DNA from: Halopseudomonas xiamenensis
Lineage (GTDB): Bacteria > Pseudomonadota > Gammaproteobacteria > Pseudomonadales > Pseudomonadaceae
DNA: 64,000 nt
Direction of reading: 5' to 3'
Assembly (NCBI RefSeq): GCF_014219065.1
Contig: NZ_JACLGO010000008.1
Span: forward strand, 1-64,000
Shown here piece after piece: positions 51,521 through 63,408 of this stretch (positions are counted from its first letter, which is position 1; each line of letters opens with the position of its first letter). The notes below the pieces were generated by a model. It saw only the letters and a program-made list of their open reading frames with translations. It did not search any database and had not been told where the DNA came from. A program made the translations under genes and the position numbers.

Positions 51521-52561
51521 ATGGACGACAACAAGAAGAAGGCGCTGTCGGCGGCTTTGAGTCAGATTGAACGTCAATTTGGCAAGGGCGCGGTCATGCG
51601 CATGGGCGATCACGAGCGCCAGGCGATTCCGTCGATCTCCACCGGTTCGCTGGGGCTGGATATCGCACTGGGCCTGGGTGGCCTGCCCAAGGGCCGGATC
51701 GTCGAGATCTACGGCCCGGAGTCGTCCGGCAAGACCACGCTGACCCTGTCGGTGATTGCCCAGGCACAGAAGAATGGCGCCACCTGTGCCTTCGTCGACG
51801 CCGAGCACGCGCTGGACCCGGAGTACGCCGGCAAGCTGGGCGTGAACGTGGACGACCTGCTGGTGTCGCAGCCCGACACCGGTGAGCAGGCGCTGGAAAT
51901 CACCGACATGCTGGTGCGCTCCAACGCGGTTGACGTGATCATCGTCGACTCGGTGGCGGCGCTGGTGCCCAAGGCCGAGATCGAAGGTGACATGGGCGAC
52001 CACCACGTCGGGGTGCAGGCCCGCCTGATGTCCCAGGCGCTGCGCAAGATCACCGGCAACATCAAGAATGCCAACTGTCTGGTGATCTTCATCAACCAGA
52101 TCCGCATGAAGATCGGCGTGATGTTCGGCAACCCGGAAACCACCACCGGCGGCAACGCGCTGAAGTTCTACTCCTCGGTGCGCCTGGACATTCGCCGCAC
52201 CGGCGCGGTGAAGGAAGGCGACGAGGTGATCGGCAGCGAGACCCGGGTCAAGGTGGTGAAGAACAAGGTGGCGCCGCCGTTCCGCCAGGCCGAGTTCCAG
52301 ATCCTCTATGGTACCGGTATCTACCACAACGCCGAGATCATCGACCTGGGTGTGCAGATCGGCCAGATCGAGAAGTCCGGCGCCTGGTACAGCTACAAGG
52401 GCAGCAAGATCGGTCAGGGCAAGGCCAACGCGGCCAAGTTCCTGGCGGATAATCCGGAGGTCGCCGACGAGATCGAGAAGGCCATTCGTGACGAGTTGCT
52501 GCCCAAGCCGAGTGGCAAGGCGGCAGCGGCTGTCGAAGAGAATGCCGATATCGACGGCTGA
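51521..52561 (+). CDS. recA: Recombinase RecA
   Basis: The 346-residue protein has Walker [10 protein letters not shown] near residues 67-75, the L1/L2 loop regions ([35 protein letters not shown] read in parts) and a short acidic C-terminus ([10 protein letters not shown]). It forms filaments on single-stranded DNA for recombination and triggers LexA cleavage. AGAGG precedes ATG 51521. An SOS box precedes it and recX follows after 16 bases, so the pair is damage-inducible. Confidence 0.99.
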   Translation: MDDNKKKALSAALSQIERQFGKGAVMRMGDHERQAIPSISTGSLGLDIALGLGGLPKGRIVEIYGPESSGKTTLTLSVIAQAQKNGATCAFVDAEHALDPEYAGKLGVNVDDLLVSQPDTGEQALEITDMLVRSNAVDVIIVDSVAALVPKAEIEGDMGDHHVGVQARLMSQALRKITGNIKNANCLVIFINQIRMKIGVMFGNPETTTGGNALKFYSSVRLDIRRTGAVKEGDEVIGSETRVKVVKNKVAPPFRQAEFQILYGTGIYHNAEIIDLGVQIGQIEKSGAWYSYKGSKIGQGKANAAKFLADNPEVADEIEKAIRDELLPKPSGKAAAAVEENADIDG

Positions 52562-52577
52562 GCCGAGTCCCTGAGTC

Positions 52578-53021
52578 ATGTTCGGCAAACGCAGTCTGGA
52601 CACCCCGGCGGCCATCCGCCGGGCCGCCCTGGACCTGCTGGCCCGTCGCGAGCATTGCCATGGCGAGATGCTGCGCAAGCTGCGTCAGCGCGGTGCTGGC
52701 GCCGATATGGCGGAGATCGAGCTGGATCGGTTGCAAGCCGAGGGCCTGCTCAGTGACGCGCGCTTCTGCGAGGCCTATGTCTACTCACGCAGCCAGCGCG
52801 GCTACGGCCCGGTGCGCCTGCGTGAGGAGCTGCGCCAGCGCGGCGTCAGTGAAGGCCTGATCGACCAGGTGCTGCAGGATGCTGCCTGGGACTGGAGTGC
52901 ACTGGCGCAAACCGCCTTTGCCAAACGCTTTCCTGAGGGGCCAGCCGAGGACCTGAAGGAGCGGGCCAGACAGCAGCGTTTCATGCAGTACCGCGGCTTT
53001 GGTGGTTACTTCCCACGCTGA
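52578..53021 (+). CDS. recX: Regulatory protein RecX
   Basis: The 147-residue helical protein has the RecX pattern AALDLLARREHCHGEMLRKL, EGLLSDARFCEAYVYSR, and GYGPVRLREELRQRG. It inhibits RecA filament extension. It sits 16 bases after recA and is read through from the SOS-controlled promoter. GAGTCCCTGAGTC separates the genes. Confidence 0.96.
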   Translation: MFGKRSLDTPAAIRRAALDLLARREHCHGEMLRKLRQRGAGADMAEIELDRLQAEGLLSDARFCEAYVYSRSQRGYGPVRLREELRQRGVSEGLIDQVLQDAAWDWSALAQTAFAKRFPEGPAEDLKERARQQRFMQYRGFGGYFPR

Positions 53022-53080
53022 GGGGGGTGCGACGACGCAAGCGGTTCGGGATTTGCTGGCGTAGCGCAGGCGCGCTACAC

Positions 53081-53122
53081 CCCATCACCCATCACCCATC
53101 ACCCATCACCCATCACCCATCA
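53081..53122. repeat. Tandem heptamer (CCCATCA)x6
   Basis: Six perfect copies of CCCATCA follow recX and end six bases before the stop of the convergent LOG gene. Just before, GTAGCGC-AGGC-GCGCTAC (53061-53078) forms a small hairpin. The array is prone to slippage and could vary in copy number. Confidence 0.95.
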
Positions 53123-53128
53123 CCTGGT

Positions 53129-54202
53129 TTACAGCAGGTTTTCCTTTACATTCACTGTATCGATCAGTGCCCGCAGTCGCCCCTGTGCGCGGCCGTTGAA
53201 GGGGAATGTCAGGCGGCACAGGTGGTGCAGTTCGGGTTCGTCGCCCTGAGGATCACCACACAGTTGCTGGATGAAACCGCTGCCGTCACAGATATCGGCG
53301 AAACTGTCGTTGATCCGTTCCAGCGCGGCGTCATTCAACGGGTGATTCAGGCGCAGGATGAACTGCTCGTTCAGCCAGCGTGAGGAGTGATAGTTGCTGT
53401 AGAAGGTCAGGATATGCTGCATGGCCTGCTGCGGGGAGCCGGCCAGCTGCAGCAGGTTCAGGTCCGCTTCCAGGATATACCCCTCGGCCAGCAGGTGGTC
53501 GTGGAAGAAGCGGGTCAATCCTTTCCAGTAGTTGCCACCGGGTTCGTCCAGCAGGATCACCGGTACCACGGGACTCTTGCCGGTCTGGATCAGGGTCAGT
53601 ACTTCCAGCGTTTCATCCAGAGTGCCGAAGCCGCCGGGACACAGGATCAGCGCATCGGCCTCCTTGACGAAGAACAGTTTGCGCAGGAAGAAGAAGCGGA
53701 ACGACAGGTCATGGGTGGTCCCGCTGACCACCCGGTTGGCCTTCTGCTCGAAGGGCAGGGTGATGTTGAAGCCCAGGCTGTTGTCCAGCCCGGCGCCGAC
53801 GTGGGCCGCCTCCATGATGCCGCCCCCACCACCGGTGATGGTCATGTAATCGTGCTCGGACAGCACCTTGCCCATGTCCCGGGCCAGTGCATACAGACTG
53901 CGGTCCAGGGGAGTGCGGGCAGAGCCGAACACGGTGACCTTGCGCCGGCGCTTGAACTGTTCCAGGCGCGAGAAGGCTTCCTCCAGTTCGTACAGGGTCT
54001 GACGCATGATCTTGGCGTCCCAGCGATTGCGATCGGCCTGGGCCATGCGCACCACGCTGAGCAGCATGTCGCGGTAGAGCTGGGTGTTTTCGCTGCTGCC
54101 ATGGGCCAGGGCAAGCAATTCATCGACCTTGTGTTGCACGCCGCTGTCGCCGGTCTGCCAATGCCGGTTCAGATAGTCTGCGGCGCTGGTTTCCTCTGAC
54201 AT
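53129..54202 (-). CDS. LOG-family protein (nucleotide 5'-monophosphate glycosidase type)
   Basis: The 357-residue protein has the LOG motifs GGGGGIMEA in the nucleotide loop and PGGFGTLDE, plus flanking N- and C-terminal helices that make it longer than plain cytokinin-riboside hydrolases. Long LOG proteins such as PpnN hydrolyse purine or pyrimidine monophosphates. AGGAGAAAGGC precedes ATG 54202. The position after recX matches the gene order I recall from P. aeruginosa (PA3615). The exact substrate is not visible. Confidence 0.85.
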   Translation of the reverse strand: MSEETSAADYLNRHWQTGDSGVQHKVDELLALAHGSSENTQLYRDMLLSVVRMAQADRNRWDAKIMRQTLYELEEAFSRLEQFKRRRKVTVFGSARTPLDRSLYALARDMGKVLSEHDYMTITGGGGGIMEAAHVGAGLDNSLGFNITLPFEQKANRVVSGTTHDLSFRFFFLRKLFFVKEADALILCPGGFGTLDETLEVLTLIQTGKSPVVPVILLDEPGGNYWKGLTRFFHDHLLAEGYILEADLNLLQLAGSPQQAMQHILTFYSNYHSSRWLNEQFILRLNHPLNDAALERINDSFADICDGSGFIQQLCGDPQGDEPELHHLCRLTFPFNGRAQGRLRALIDTVNVKENLL

Positions 54203-54320
54203 GCCTTTCTCCTCGTTTCAAACCACGGTGTACTGCCGGTGAGCCAGTCTACTATGGATCGGACGGAGCTTGGCGAAGGTGCGGGATTGCACCGGTAAGT
54301 GAGTACAGAGAAGTGCCTCG

Positions 54321-54352
54321 GTAGGAGCGCCGCCTCGGCGCGAAGCGGGCTA
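54321..54352. repeat. REP-type element
   Basis: The 32 bases beginning GTAGGAGCGCCGCCTCGG are the exact reverse complement of 20571-20602. The element is an imperfect palindrome and lies between the LOG gene and the next leftward gene, in a region (54203-54385) with no gene. Confidence 0.85.
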
Positions 54353-54385
54353 CCAGATATCCAACTATCAACAGGCAGTAGGCGA

Positions 54386-54784
54386 TCACATGGACTGGCA
54401 GTGCTCTGCCACGAAGCTCTGGGTCAGTACCGGTTGGCTGGAGTCGGCCAGCACGAAGTGGTAGGTCAGGGTTGCGCCCATATCCAGCAGCCGGCGGAAG
54501 CGCTGGTCGGCGCACACACTGCTCTGCAGTTGGCTGCGTACCACCAGCGGATCGCCCTGCATGCGCGCGGCGTACTCGGTGTCCACGGTCAGATGGTTGA
54601 TCAGTTCCTTGCCCTGGGCGCTGAAGCCTTCGTCCACGATATTGGCATTGATCTGGCGCGGCGTATCCTGGCTGCTCTGTTGGGCGACGTTCTTCAGCGT
54701 TTCCTCGAGGCGGGTGTCACGCAGTGAAACAGCCTGGGTTGGCAGGGCGATCAATAGTGCGGTCAATACAATCAGGTAACGCAT
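54386..54784 (-). CDS. Small exported protein, PA3611-like
   Basis: The 132-residue protein has a signal peptide (MRYLIVLTALLIALPTQA, cut near residue 18). The mature part has two cysteines (VCADQ and EHCQSM) that could form a disulfide. I set the start at 54784 after GGAGTCCCT; the open frame extends to 55030 without features. By position near recX and erdR and by size it resembles the P. aeruginosa quorum-sensing-regulated protein PA3611, but I could not align it. Confidence 0.6.
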   Translation of the reverse strand: MRYLIVLTALLIALPTQAVSLRDTRLEETLKNVAQQSSQDTPRQINANIVDEGFSAQGKELINHLTVDTEYAARMQGDPLVVRSQLQSSVCADQRFRRLLDMGATLTYHFVLADSSQPVLTQSFVAEHCQSM

Positions 54785-55118
54785 AGGGACTCCACGGTGC
54801 GGTGTGCATCTGTCAGGATTACATCTGTGACCATGGTTGCCGTCTCTGGTTCTGGGGTCACAAGGTTTTTTGTTCAGCGCCCGGGGGCGGCTGCTGCCGG
54901 GCCACGAGGCGCTGCCGTTCGATAAGTCCGGCGATGCATGCAAGCCTTTGTGGCGCCGGGGAAAAGGGCGAATTATGCGCGCTGCAGGCCGGGAAAGACA
55001 GAGTGGGCTGTACAAGGTGCCAGCAAACAAAATTGACTGATGCGGCTACCGGTGTCAGGCTGTATCGCTGCGTACATGACTCATCTCGATACACCTACAC
55101 AGCAGCAGGAAGCAAGGC
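54785..55118. other. Divergent intergenic region (334 bases)
   Basis: No convincing gene is visible; short open frames on both strands lack ribosome sites. The region must hold promoters for the leftward PA3611-like gene and the rightward erdR gene. I see no GTCC-N4-GGAC site. Confidence 0.5.
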
Positions 55119-55793
55119 ATGGGGCCAATCTACGAGATTCTGATCGCGGATGATCATCCGCTGTTTCGCAGCGCGTTGTTCCAGGCACTGAGTATTGGCC
55201 TGGACGCTGATATCAAGCTGACCGAAGCCGGATCCATTGCCGAACTGCAATCGTTGCTGGAGCAGCGCAGTGCCTGGGACCTGGTGCTGCTCGATCTGAA
55301 CATGCCCGGCGCGCATGGTTTTTCCGGCCTGGTATTGTTGCGCAGCCAGTATCCGCACGTGCCGGTGATCGTCATCTCCGCCCAGGAAGAGGCAGCCGTG
55401 GTCCGGCGTGCACGGGACTTCGGTGCCAGTGGCTTCATTCCCAAGTCCTCCAGCCTGGAAGCGATCCAGCAATCGGTGCAGGATGTGCTCAATGGCGATG
55501 TCTGCTGGCCGGCACAGGTGAATGAGGATGTCACGCCGCTGAGCATGGAGCAGGAGGCCATCAGTGCCCAGCTGGCCAGCCTGACACCGCAGCAGTTCCG
55601 TGTGCTGAGCATGGTCTGCGACGGGCTGCTGAACAAGCAGATCGCCTATGAGCTGAATGTGTCCGAGGCCACCGTCAAGGCGCACGTGACCGCGATCTTC
55701 CGCAAGCTGGGGGTGCGCACGCGGACCCAGGCGGCGCTTGCGCTGCAGCACATGGAACTGGCCCAATCGGATCGCCAGGCGCCACAGCACTGA
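55119..55793 (+). CDS. erdR: NarL/LuxR-type response regulator, ErdR/CrbR-like
   Basis: The 224-residue response regulator has a receiver domain with acidic Asp11-Asp12 and phospho-acceptor Asp59 (VLLDLNMPG), and a LuxR-type helix-turn-helix near 154-210 (NKQIAYELNVSEATVKAHVT). ErdR/CrbR activates acetate and ethanol use genes such as acs in Pseudomonas. AGGAAG precedes ATG 55119. It is followed by dgkA after one base and by a CrbS-type kinase, which I take to be its partner. Its DNA-binding helix is unlike those of the three island LuxR proteins. Confidence 0.85.
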   Translation: MGPIYEILIADDHPLFRSALFQALSIGLDADIKLTEAGSIAELQSLLEQRSAWDLVLLDLNMPGAHGFSGLVLLRSQYPHVPVIVISAQEEAAVVRRARDFGASGFIPKSSSLEAIQQSVQDVLNGDVCWPAQVNEDVTPLSMEQEAISAQLASLTPQQFRVLSMVCDGLLNKQIAYELNVSEATVKAHVTAIFRKLGVRTRTQAALALQHMELAQSDRQAPQH

Positions 55794-55794
55794 C

Positions 55795-56178
55795 ATGCAA
55801 CCACCACCGGAAAACCCCTACAAGGGCGTGACCGGCATACGGCGCATCTGGTATGCCCTGGGTTATTCGCTGGCCGGGCTGAAGGTTGCCTATCGTGGTG
55901 AAGCGGCGTTCCGCCAACTGGTATGGCTGGCGCTGGTGCTCATCCCCATCGCCTGCGTGCTGCCGGTGTCTTCGGTGGCCAGGGCCCTGCTGATTGCCTG
56001 CGTGGTATTGTCGCTGGTGGTGGAGCTGCTCAATTCCGCCATCGAGGCGGCCATCGATCGGATTTCCCTGGAGCGACACCCGCTGTCCAAGGCGTCCAAG
56101 GACATGGGCAGCGCCGCCCAACTGTTCAGCCTCATTCTCATCGCCGTGGTCTGGAGCCTGGTACTGCTCGGCGGCTGA
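55795..56178 (+). CDS. dgkA: Diacylglycerol kinase
   Basis: The 127-residue integral membrane protein has three helices and the active-site motif ELLNSAIEAAIDRIS. The C-terminal KDMGSAAQLFSL is also typical. It recycles diacylglycerol to phosphatidate. It starts one base after the erdR stop and so is translationally coupled to it; the same order (erdR-dgkA) occurs in P. aeruginosa. Confidence 0.95.
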   Translation: MQPPPENPYKGVTGIRRIWYALGYSLAGLKVAYRGEAAFRQLVWLALVLIPIACVLPVSSVARALLIACVVLSLVVELLNSAIEAAIDRISLERHPLSKASKDMGSAAQLFSLILIAVVWSLVLLGG

Positions 56179-56265
56179 GCCGCCGCTTCGACTTAGGTAT
56201 GACAGGCCGCATCTGTGCAAAGGCTGCGCCGCCTGCCAGACTATGCGCTCCTGCTAGCGAGATGA

Positions 56266-59751
<3,486 letters not shown>

Positions 59752-59761
59752 CCGCTGCTTG

Positions 59762-60964
59762 CTATGCCCGGGTCCAGCGGCGCGCCAGCATCAGACCCAG
59801 GGCAGCGAGCGAGATCAGTACGGTAAAGCCCAGCATGCTGTTGACCAGGCCCACATAGTCACTGGCAAATCCTATCCCCAGGACCACCGTGGCCATGGTC
59901 AGATAGGCCGCCAGGTAGAACGCTGAGGTCATGCTGCCACGCTCGGCCGGCGGGGCTGAACGGGCAATGGTGACGGTGGCGATCACGCCGATCGCGCCGG
60001 CACCCATGGCGGTGGCCAGGGTTGCCAGGCTGAACAGCCAGACCGAAGCCAGCAGCACCGCGGCAGCCATGGCCGCCAGGCCAAGGATCAACAGGCTTGG
60101 CCCGAGCAGCACCAGGCGGTTGAGTGGCTGGCGCTGGCAGGCGAACTGGCTGACGCCAGCGACCAGTTGCCAGCCGGCGGCAAACAGTCCGGCCAGTGCG
60201 CGATCACTGACCCCGGCCAGCTCCCGGGCCATGGACGGCCCCAGCGAGGAGTACAGGCTGCCGGTGGACCAGGCCAGGCAGATGGCCGCAGCGGCGAACA
60301 GGAAGGTGCCCAACAGCGCGCGCGGTACCTTGATCGGTGTCGGCCGCCAGGCGCGCAGGCGGAAGTCCTGCTGGCGCTGGCCCAGGCCTGCCGGCCAGGG
60401 AGCGCGCAGCAGCAGGATGATGCACAGCACGCAGAGCACCGCCACGACCAGGAAGGGCCAGCTTTCGGCATGGCTGGTCCAGCGTAGTGCCAGTGAACTG
60501 ATGGTCGGGCCCGTGGCCGCGCCGAGGGTGAAGGCCAGGGCGGCCAGCGCAGCGCTGCGGGTCCAGTTGCCGTCGGGCTCCAGCTCGATCACCGCCGCGG
60601 TCGCTGCGCCGGTGACCATGCCGGTGCCGATGCCGGTCAGCAGGCGGGCCGCACCCAGTTGGTAGATATCGCTCGCCAGCATGAAGGCGATCGCCCCGAG
60701 CAGGATGGACAACAGCCCGGGGACCAGCATCTGCCGACGGCCCAGTTGGTCGGACAACGAGCCCATGCTCAGCAGGGTCAGCACCACCCCCAGCACGTAT
60801 ACTGAAAACACCGCTGTCAGTGCCGTATCGGAAAAGCCCCAGCTCTGTTGCCAGACCGCATACAGCGGCGTCGGCATATGGCTGGCAAGGATGGTAGTGA
60901 AAATCGCCAGCAGGCAGCTCCCCATGGCCAGGGGAATTCTATTTTGCGGGGTGGGAACTGCCAT
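59762..60964 (-). CDS. MFS transporter
   Basis: The 400-residue protein has 12 predicted helices, the loop motif GSLSDQLGRRQML after helix 2 and an acidic residue in helix 4. It resembles drug or sugar efflux MFS proteins. It converges with the CrbS-type gene (10 bases between stops). No substrate can be assigned. The start at 60964 (MAVPTPQNRIP) lacks a strong ribosome site. Confidence 0.8.
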   Translation of the reverse strand: MAVPTPQNRIPLAMGSCLLAIFTTILASHMPTPLYAVWQQSWGFSDTALTAVFSVYVLGVVLTLLSMGSLSDQLGRRQMLVPGLLSILLGAIAFMLASDIYQLGAARLLTGIGTGMVTGAATAAVIELEPDGNWTRSAALAALAFTLGAATGPTISSLALRWTSHAESWPFLVVAVLCVLCIILLLRAPWPAGLGQRQQDFRLRAWRPTPIKVPRALLGTFLFAAAAICLAWSTGSLYSSLGPSMARELAGVSDRALAGLFAAGWQLVAGVSQFACQRQPLNRLVLLGPSLLILGLAAMAAAVLLASVWLFSLATLATAMGAGAIGVIATVTIARSAPPAERGSMTSAFYLAAYLTMATVVLGIGFASDYVGLVNSMLGFTVLISLAALGLMLARRWTRA

Positions 60965-61063
60965 CGAACTCGGTATCCTGGGTGGGTAGACGGGGCAAAC
61001 CGGGCCATTATTGCAGAGCCTGGGCCAGTATGCGCGCCATGGCAGATATCAATGGTATGTATG

Positions 61064-61092
61064 TTGGAGCGGCGTCTCGCCGCGATGGGCCG
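61064..61092. repeat. REP-like element
   Basis: TTGGAGCGGCGTCTCGCCGC followed by GATGGGC is a palindromic element of the same type as those near 20500 and 54321 but diverged. It lies between two divergent genes (60965-61209, otherwise without a visible gene). Confidence 0.6.
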
Positions 61093-61209
61093 CTGATGCC
61101 GACGCTGCCAACCTTCGCACAATTCAGTAAAGCATTCCCCGCAGCGGGCGGTCTGCATGCTGTTATGATGGACTGATCGCCGACCCCCGGCCACATACGA
61201 AGGGAGCAC

Positions 61210-62319
61210 ATGAGTACAACGCCACCCCCATCGATTCTGCCATCGCATTCCGCGGCGCGCTGGTTGCTGTTCCTGGTGATCATCGCCGGGATCTATTTCT
61301 TCCACGGATTCATCGTTCCGGTGCTGGCGGCGCTGATCATCGCCTTTGCCAGCTGGACGCTATACCAGCGCCTGTTGCAGCTCTGCGGTGGGCGGCGGAC
61401 GCTGGCGGCGGCGATAGCCATCATGCTGATCCTCGGCGTACTGATTGTACCGCTGACCATGGCCTTTTCCTTCGCCCTGGAGGAAGCCCAGAGCTGGATG
61501 GCCTGGTTGGTGGAGGCTAACCGCGATGGTGCCAGCGTGCCCGGATGGATCGCGGCATTGCCGTTGGTGGGGACCTGGCTGGCGGAGCAATGGAATGAAT
61601 ATCTGAATCATCCCCATGCGATCAGCGAAATCATCCAGATGGCCAGCGGTCAGCACCTGGGCAATATCTCCCGGGTGATCATGACCATGAGCGGCAAGGC
61701 CTTCTCCCTGGCCCTGGCGCTGTTGTTCATGCTGATCACGCTGTTCTTCCTGTACCGCGATGGACATCTGCTGGTAGCGCAGATCGACCGGGTGGGGGAG
61801 GAGGTGTTGCCGGCGCGCTGGCAACGGTTCTCGCGCATGGTGCCGGCGACCGTTACCTCCACGGTGATCGGCATGGGCCTGATCGCCATCGGTGAGGGTA
61901 TCGTGCTGGGCATTGCCTACTGGGTGGCAGGAGTTCCGTCACCGGTGGCTCTGGGGCTGATCACCGGCGTCATGGCGCTGATTCCCGGCGGTGCACCACT
62001 GGCCTTTACCCTGGTCTCGCTGTACCTGGTGGGCAGTGGCAGTACCGTGGCCGGGGTCGGGTTGTTCGTCTGGGGCTCGGTCGAACTGTTCATCGTCGAC
62101 AAGACCATCCGCCCTTCGCTGGTGGGCGGCCCGATCAAGCTGCCGTTCCTGCTGACCTTCTTCGGGCTGATCGGCGGAGTGACCACCATGGGCCTGGTCG
62201 GCCTGTTCGTTGGCCCGGTGCTGATGGCACTGCTGCTGGCCATCTGGCGCGAGTGGGTACACGAGGGCGACACCGCCACGGCATTGATCAGCAGCTATCA
62301 GCAACAGCGATCCCGCTAG
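61210..62319 (+). CDS. AI-2E/PerM-family membrane protein
   Basis: The 369-residue protein has about eight helices in the UPF0118/PerM arrangement, including FLYRDGHLLVAQ in the centre and the C-terminal GGVTTMGLVGLFVGPVLMAL. AGGGAGC precedes ATG 61210. Family members export autoinducer-2 in E. coli or serve as Na+/H+ antiporters; the function here is unknown. It is convergent with the next gene. Confidence 0.85.
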   Translation: MSTTPPPSILPSHSAARWLLFLVIIAGIYFFHGFIVPVLAALIIAFASWTLYQRLLQLCGGRRTLAAAIAIMLILGVLIVPLTMAFSFALEEAQSWMAWLVEANRDGASVPGWIAALPLVGTWLAEQWNEYLNHPHAISEIIQMASGQHLGNISRVIMTMSGKAFSLALALLFMLITLFFLYRDGHLLVAQIDRVGEEVLPARWQRFSRMVPATVTSTVIGMGLIAIGEGIVLGIAYWVAGVPSPVALGLITGVMALIPGGAPLAFTLVSLYLVGSGSTVAGVGLFVWGSVELFIVDKTIRPSLVGGPIKLPFLLTFFGLIGGVTTMGLVGLFVGPVLMALLLAIWREWVHEGDTATALISSYQQQRSR

Positions 62320-62343
62320 ACCGGGGTCGCTGGCTGGCGAGGC

Positions 62344-63408
62344 TCAGGGCTTGGTGGGCGACAGCACCAGGCTCTCGGCCAGACTTCCCATGGATACCGG
62401 GTAGCTTTCGTCCAGCGCCCGACGATGCAACAGGCCGAGCGAGGACAGGTCAGCCCTGGGCGCTGGCCACAGCTCGGTGACCTCGACCAGTTGGCTGGTC
62501 TGTTGCTGTTGCTGCAACTGCGCCAGGGCGAAGCGGAACGGATGATAGCCGGTCATGCCCAGGCGCAGATCGGTCACCACCCAATGATCATCGATCAGGT
62601 CATAGCGCAGCAGGTCACCACTGAACCAGCGCAGACGCTGGTGCTGGGGCGAGTCCTGCAAGGTGGCCTGCGCTTCGCTGGCGCGTCGCGGCAGGCGCTC
62701 CAGAACGGGAGGCTGGCTATCGAACCAGCTCACCAGGCCTTCGTAATAATCGTCACCATCCACCGCCACCACCCGCCATAATACGGTGTTGAAGGGCGTC
62801 GGCGAACTGAAGGTGGCTTGCGCCTGGATGCCGGTCTCGGCCAGTGCCTGCTCCAGACGCTGCTCGGCCATGTGCTTGCCGGCCAGGGTGCTGAGCAGAT
62901 ACAGGCTGCTGATCGCCAGGGCGACATACTGCAGGCGCACGCCGGCATGCTTGCGCAGGCCGATCAGCAGTCCAGCGGCCACCGCCAGTAGCAGCGGCAG
63001 GGTGTACAGCGGGTCGATGATGAAAATACTGGAGATCGCCACCGGTGGCGTCGGCAGCGGCCACAGCAACTGGGTGCCATAGCTGGTGAAGGCATCCAGT
63101 ACGATATGGGTGGTCAGTACCAGCCAGATGCAAAACCACAGGCGCAGGGTGCTGTAGCCGGGATGCGGCCGCCAGCGTCGGATCAGCCAGGCCAGTACCA
63201 CGCTGAACAGGCTGGTCACCAGCAGCGAGTGACTGAAGCCACGATGGTAGGTCATGTTGGCCACTGCGTCGCCGTAGTCCAACACCACGTCCAGATCTGG
63301 CAGCGTGCCTAACATCGCTCCGTAGAGCAGAGCCTTGCGGCCCTGCCAGCGACCCAGCAAGGCGCCCTGGACCGAAGCGCCGAGTACCGCCTGGGTGAGC
63401 GAGTCCAT
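62344..63408 (-). CDS. Metal-dependent hydrolase, YdjM-like membrane protein
   Basis: The 354-residue protein starts MDSLTQAVLGASVQGALLGR and has the His-rich signature HRGFSHS with Asp residues in TLPDLDVVLDYGD, plus several membrane helices. It belongs to the DUF457/YdjM membrane-bound hydrolase group of unclear substrate. Its start codon overlaps the stop of the upstream crotonase gene (ATGA), so the two are co-transcribed leftwards. Confidence 0.8.
   Translation of the reverse strand: MDSLTQAVLGASVQGALLGRWQGRKALLYGAMLGTLPDLDVVLDYGDAVANMTYHRGFSHSLLVTSLFSVVLAWLIRRWRPHPGYSTLRLWFCIWLVLTTHIVLDAFTSYGTQLLWPLPTPPVAISSIFIIDPLYTLPLLLAVAAGLLIGLRKHAGVRLQYVALAISSLYLLSTLAGKHMAEQRLEQALAETGIQAQATFSSPTPFNTVLWRVVAVDGDDYYEGLVSWFDSQPPVLERLPRRASEAQATLQDSPQHQRLRWFSGDLLRYDLIDDHWVVTDLRLGMTGYHPFRFALAQLQQQQQTSQLVEVTELWPAPRADLSSLGLLHRRALDESYPVSMGSLAESLVLSPTKP

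Noticed and set aside
53081-53122. Possible CRISPR array
   Set aside because: The repeats are 7-bp head-to-tail copies without spacers; no cas genes are present anywhere in the window.
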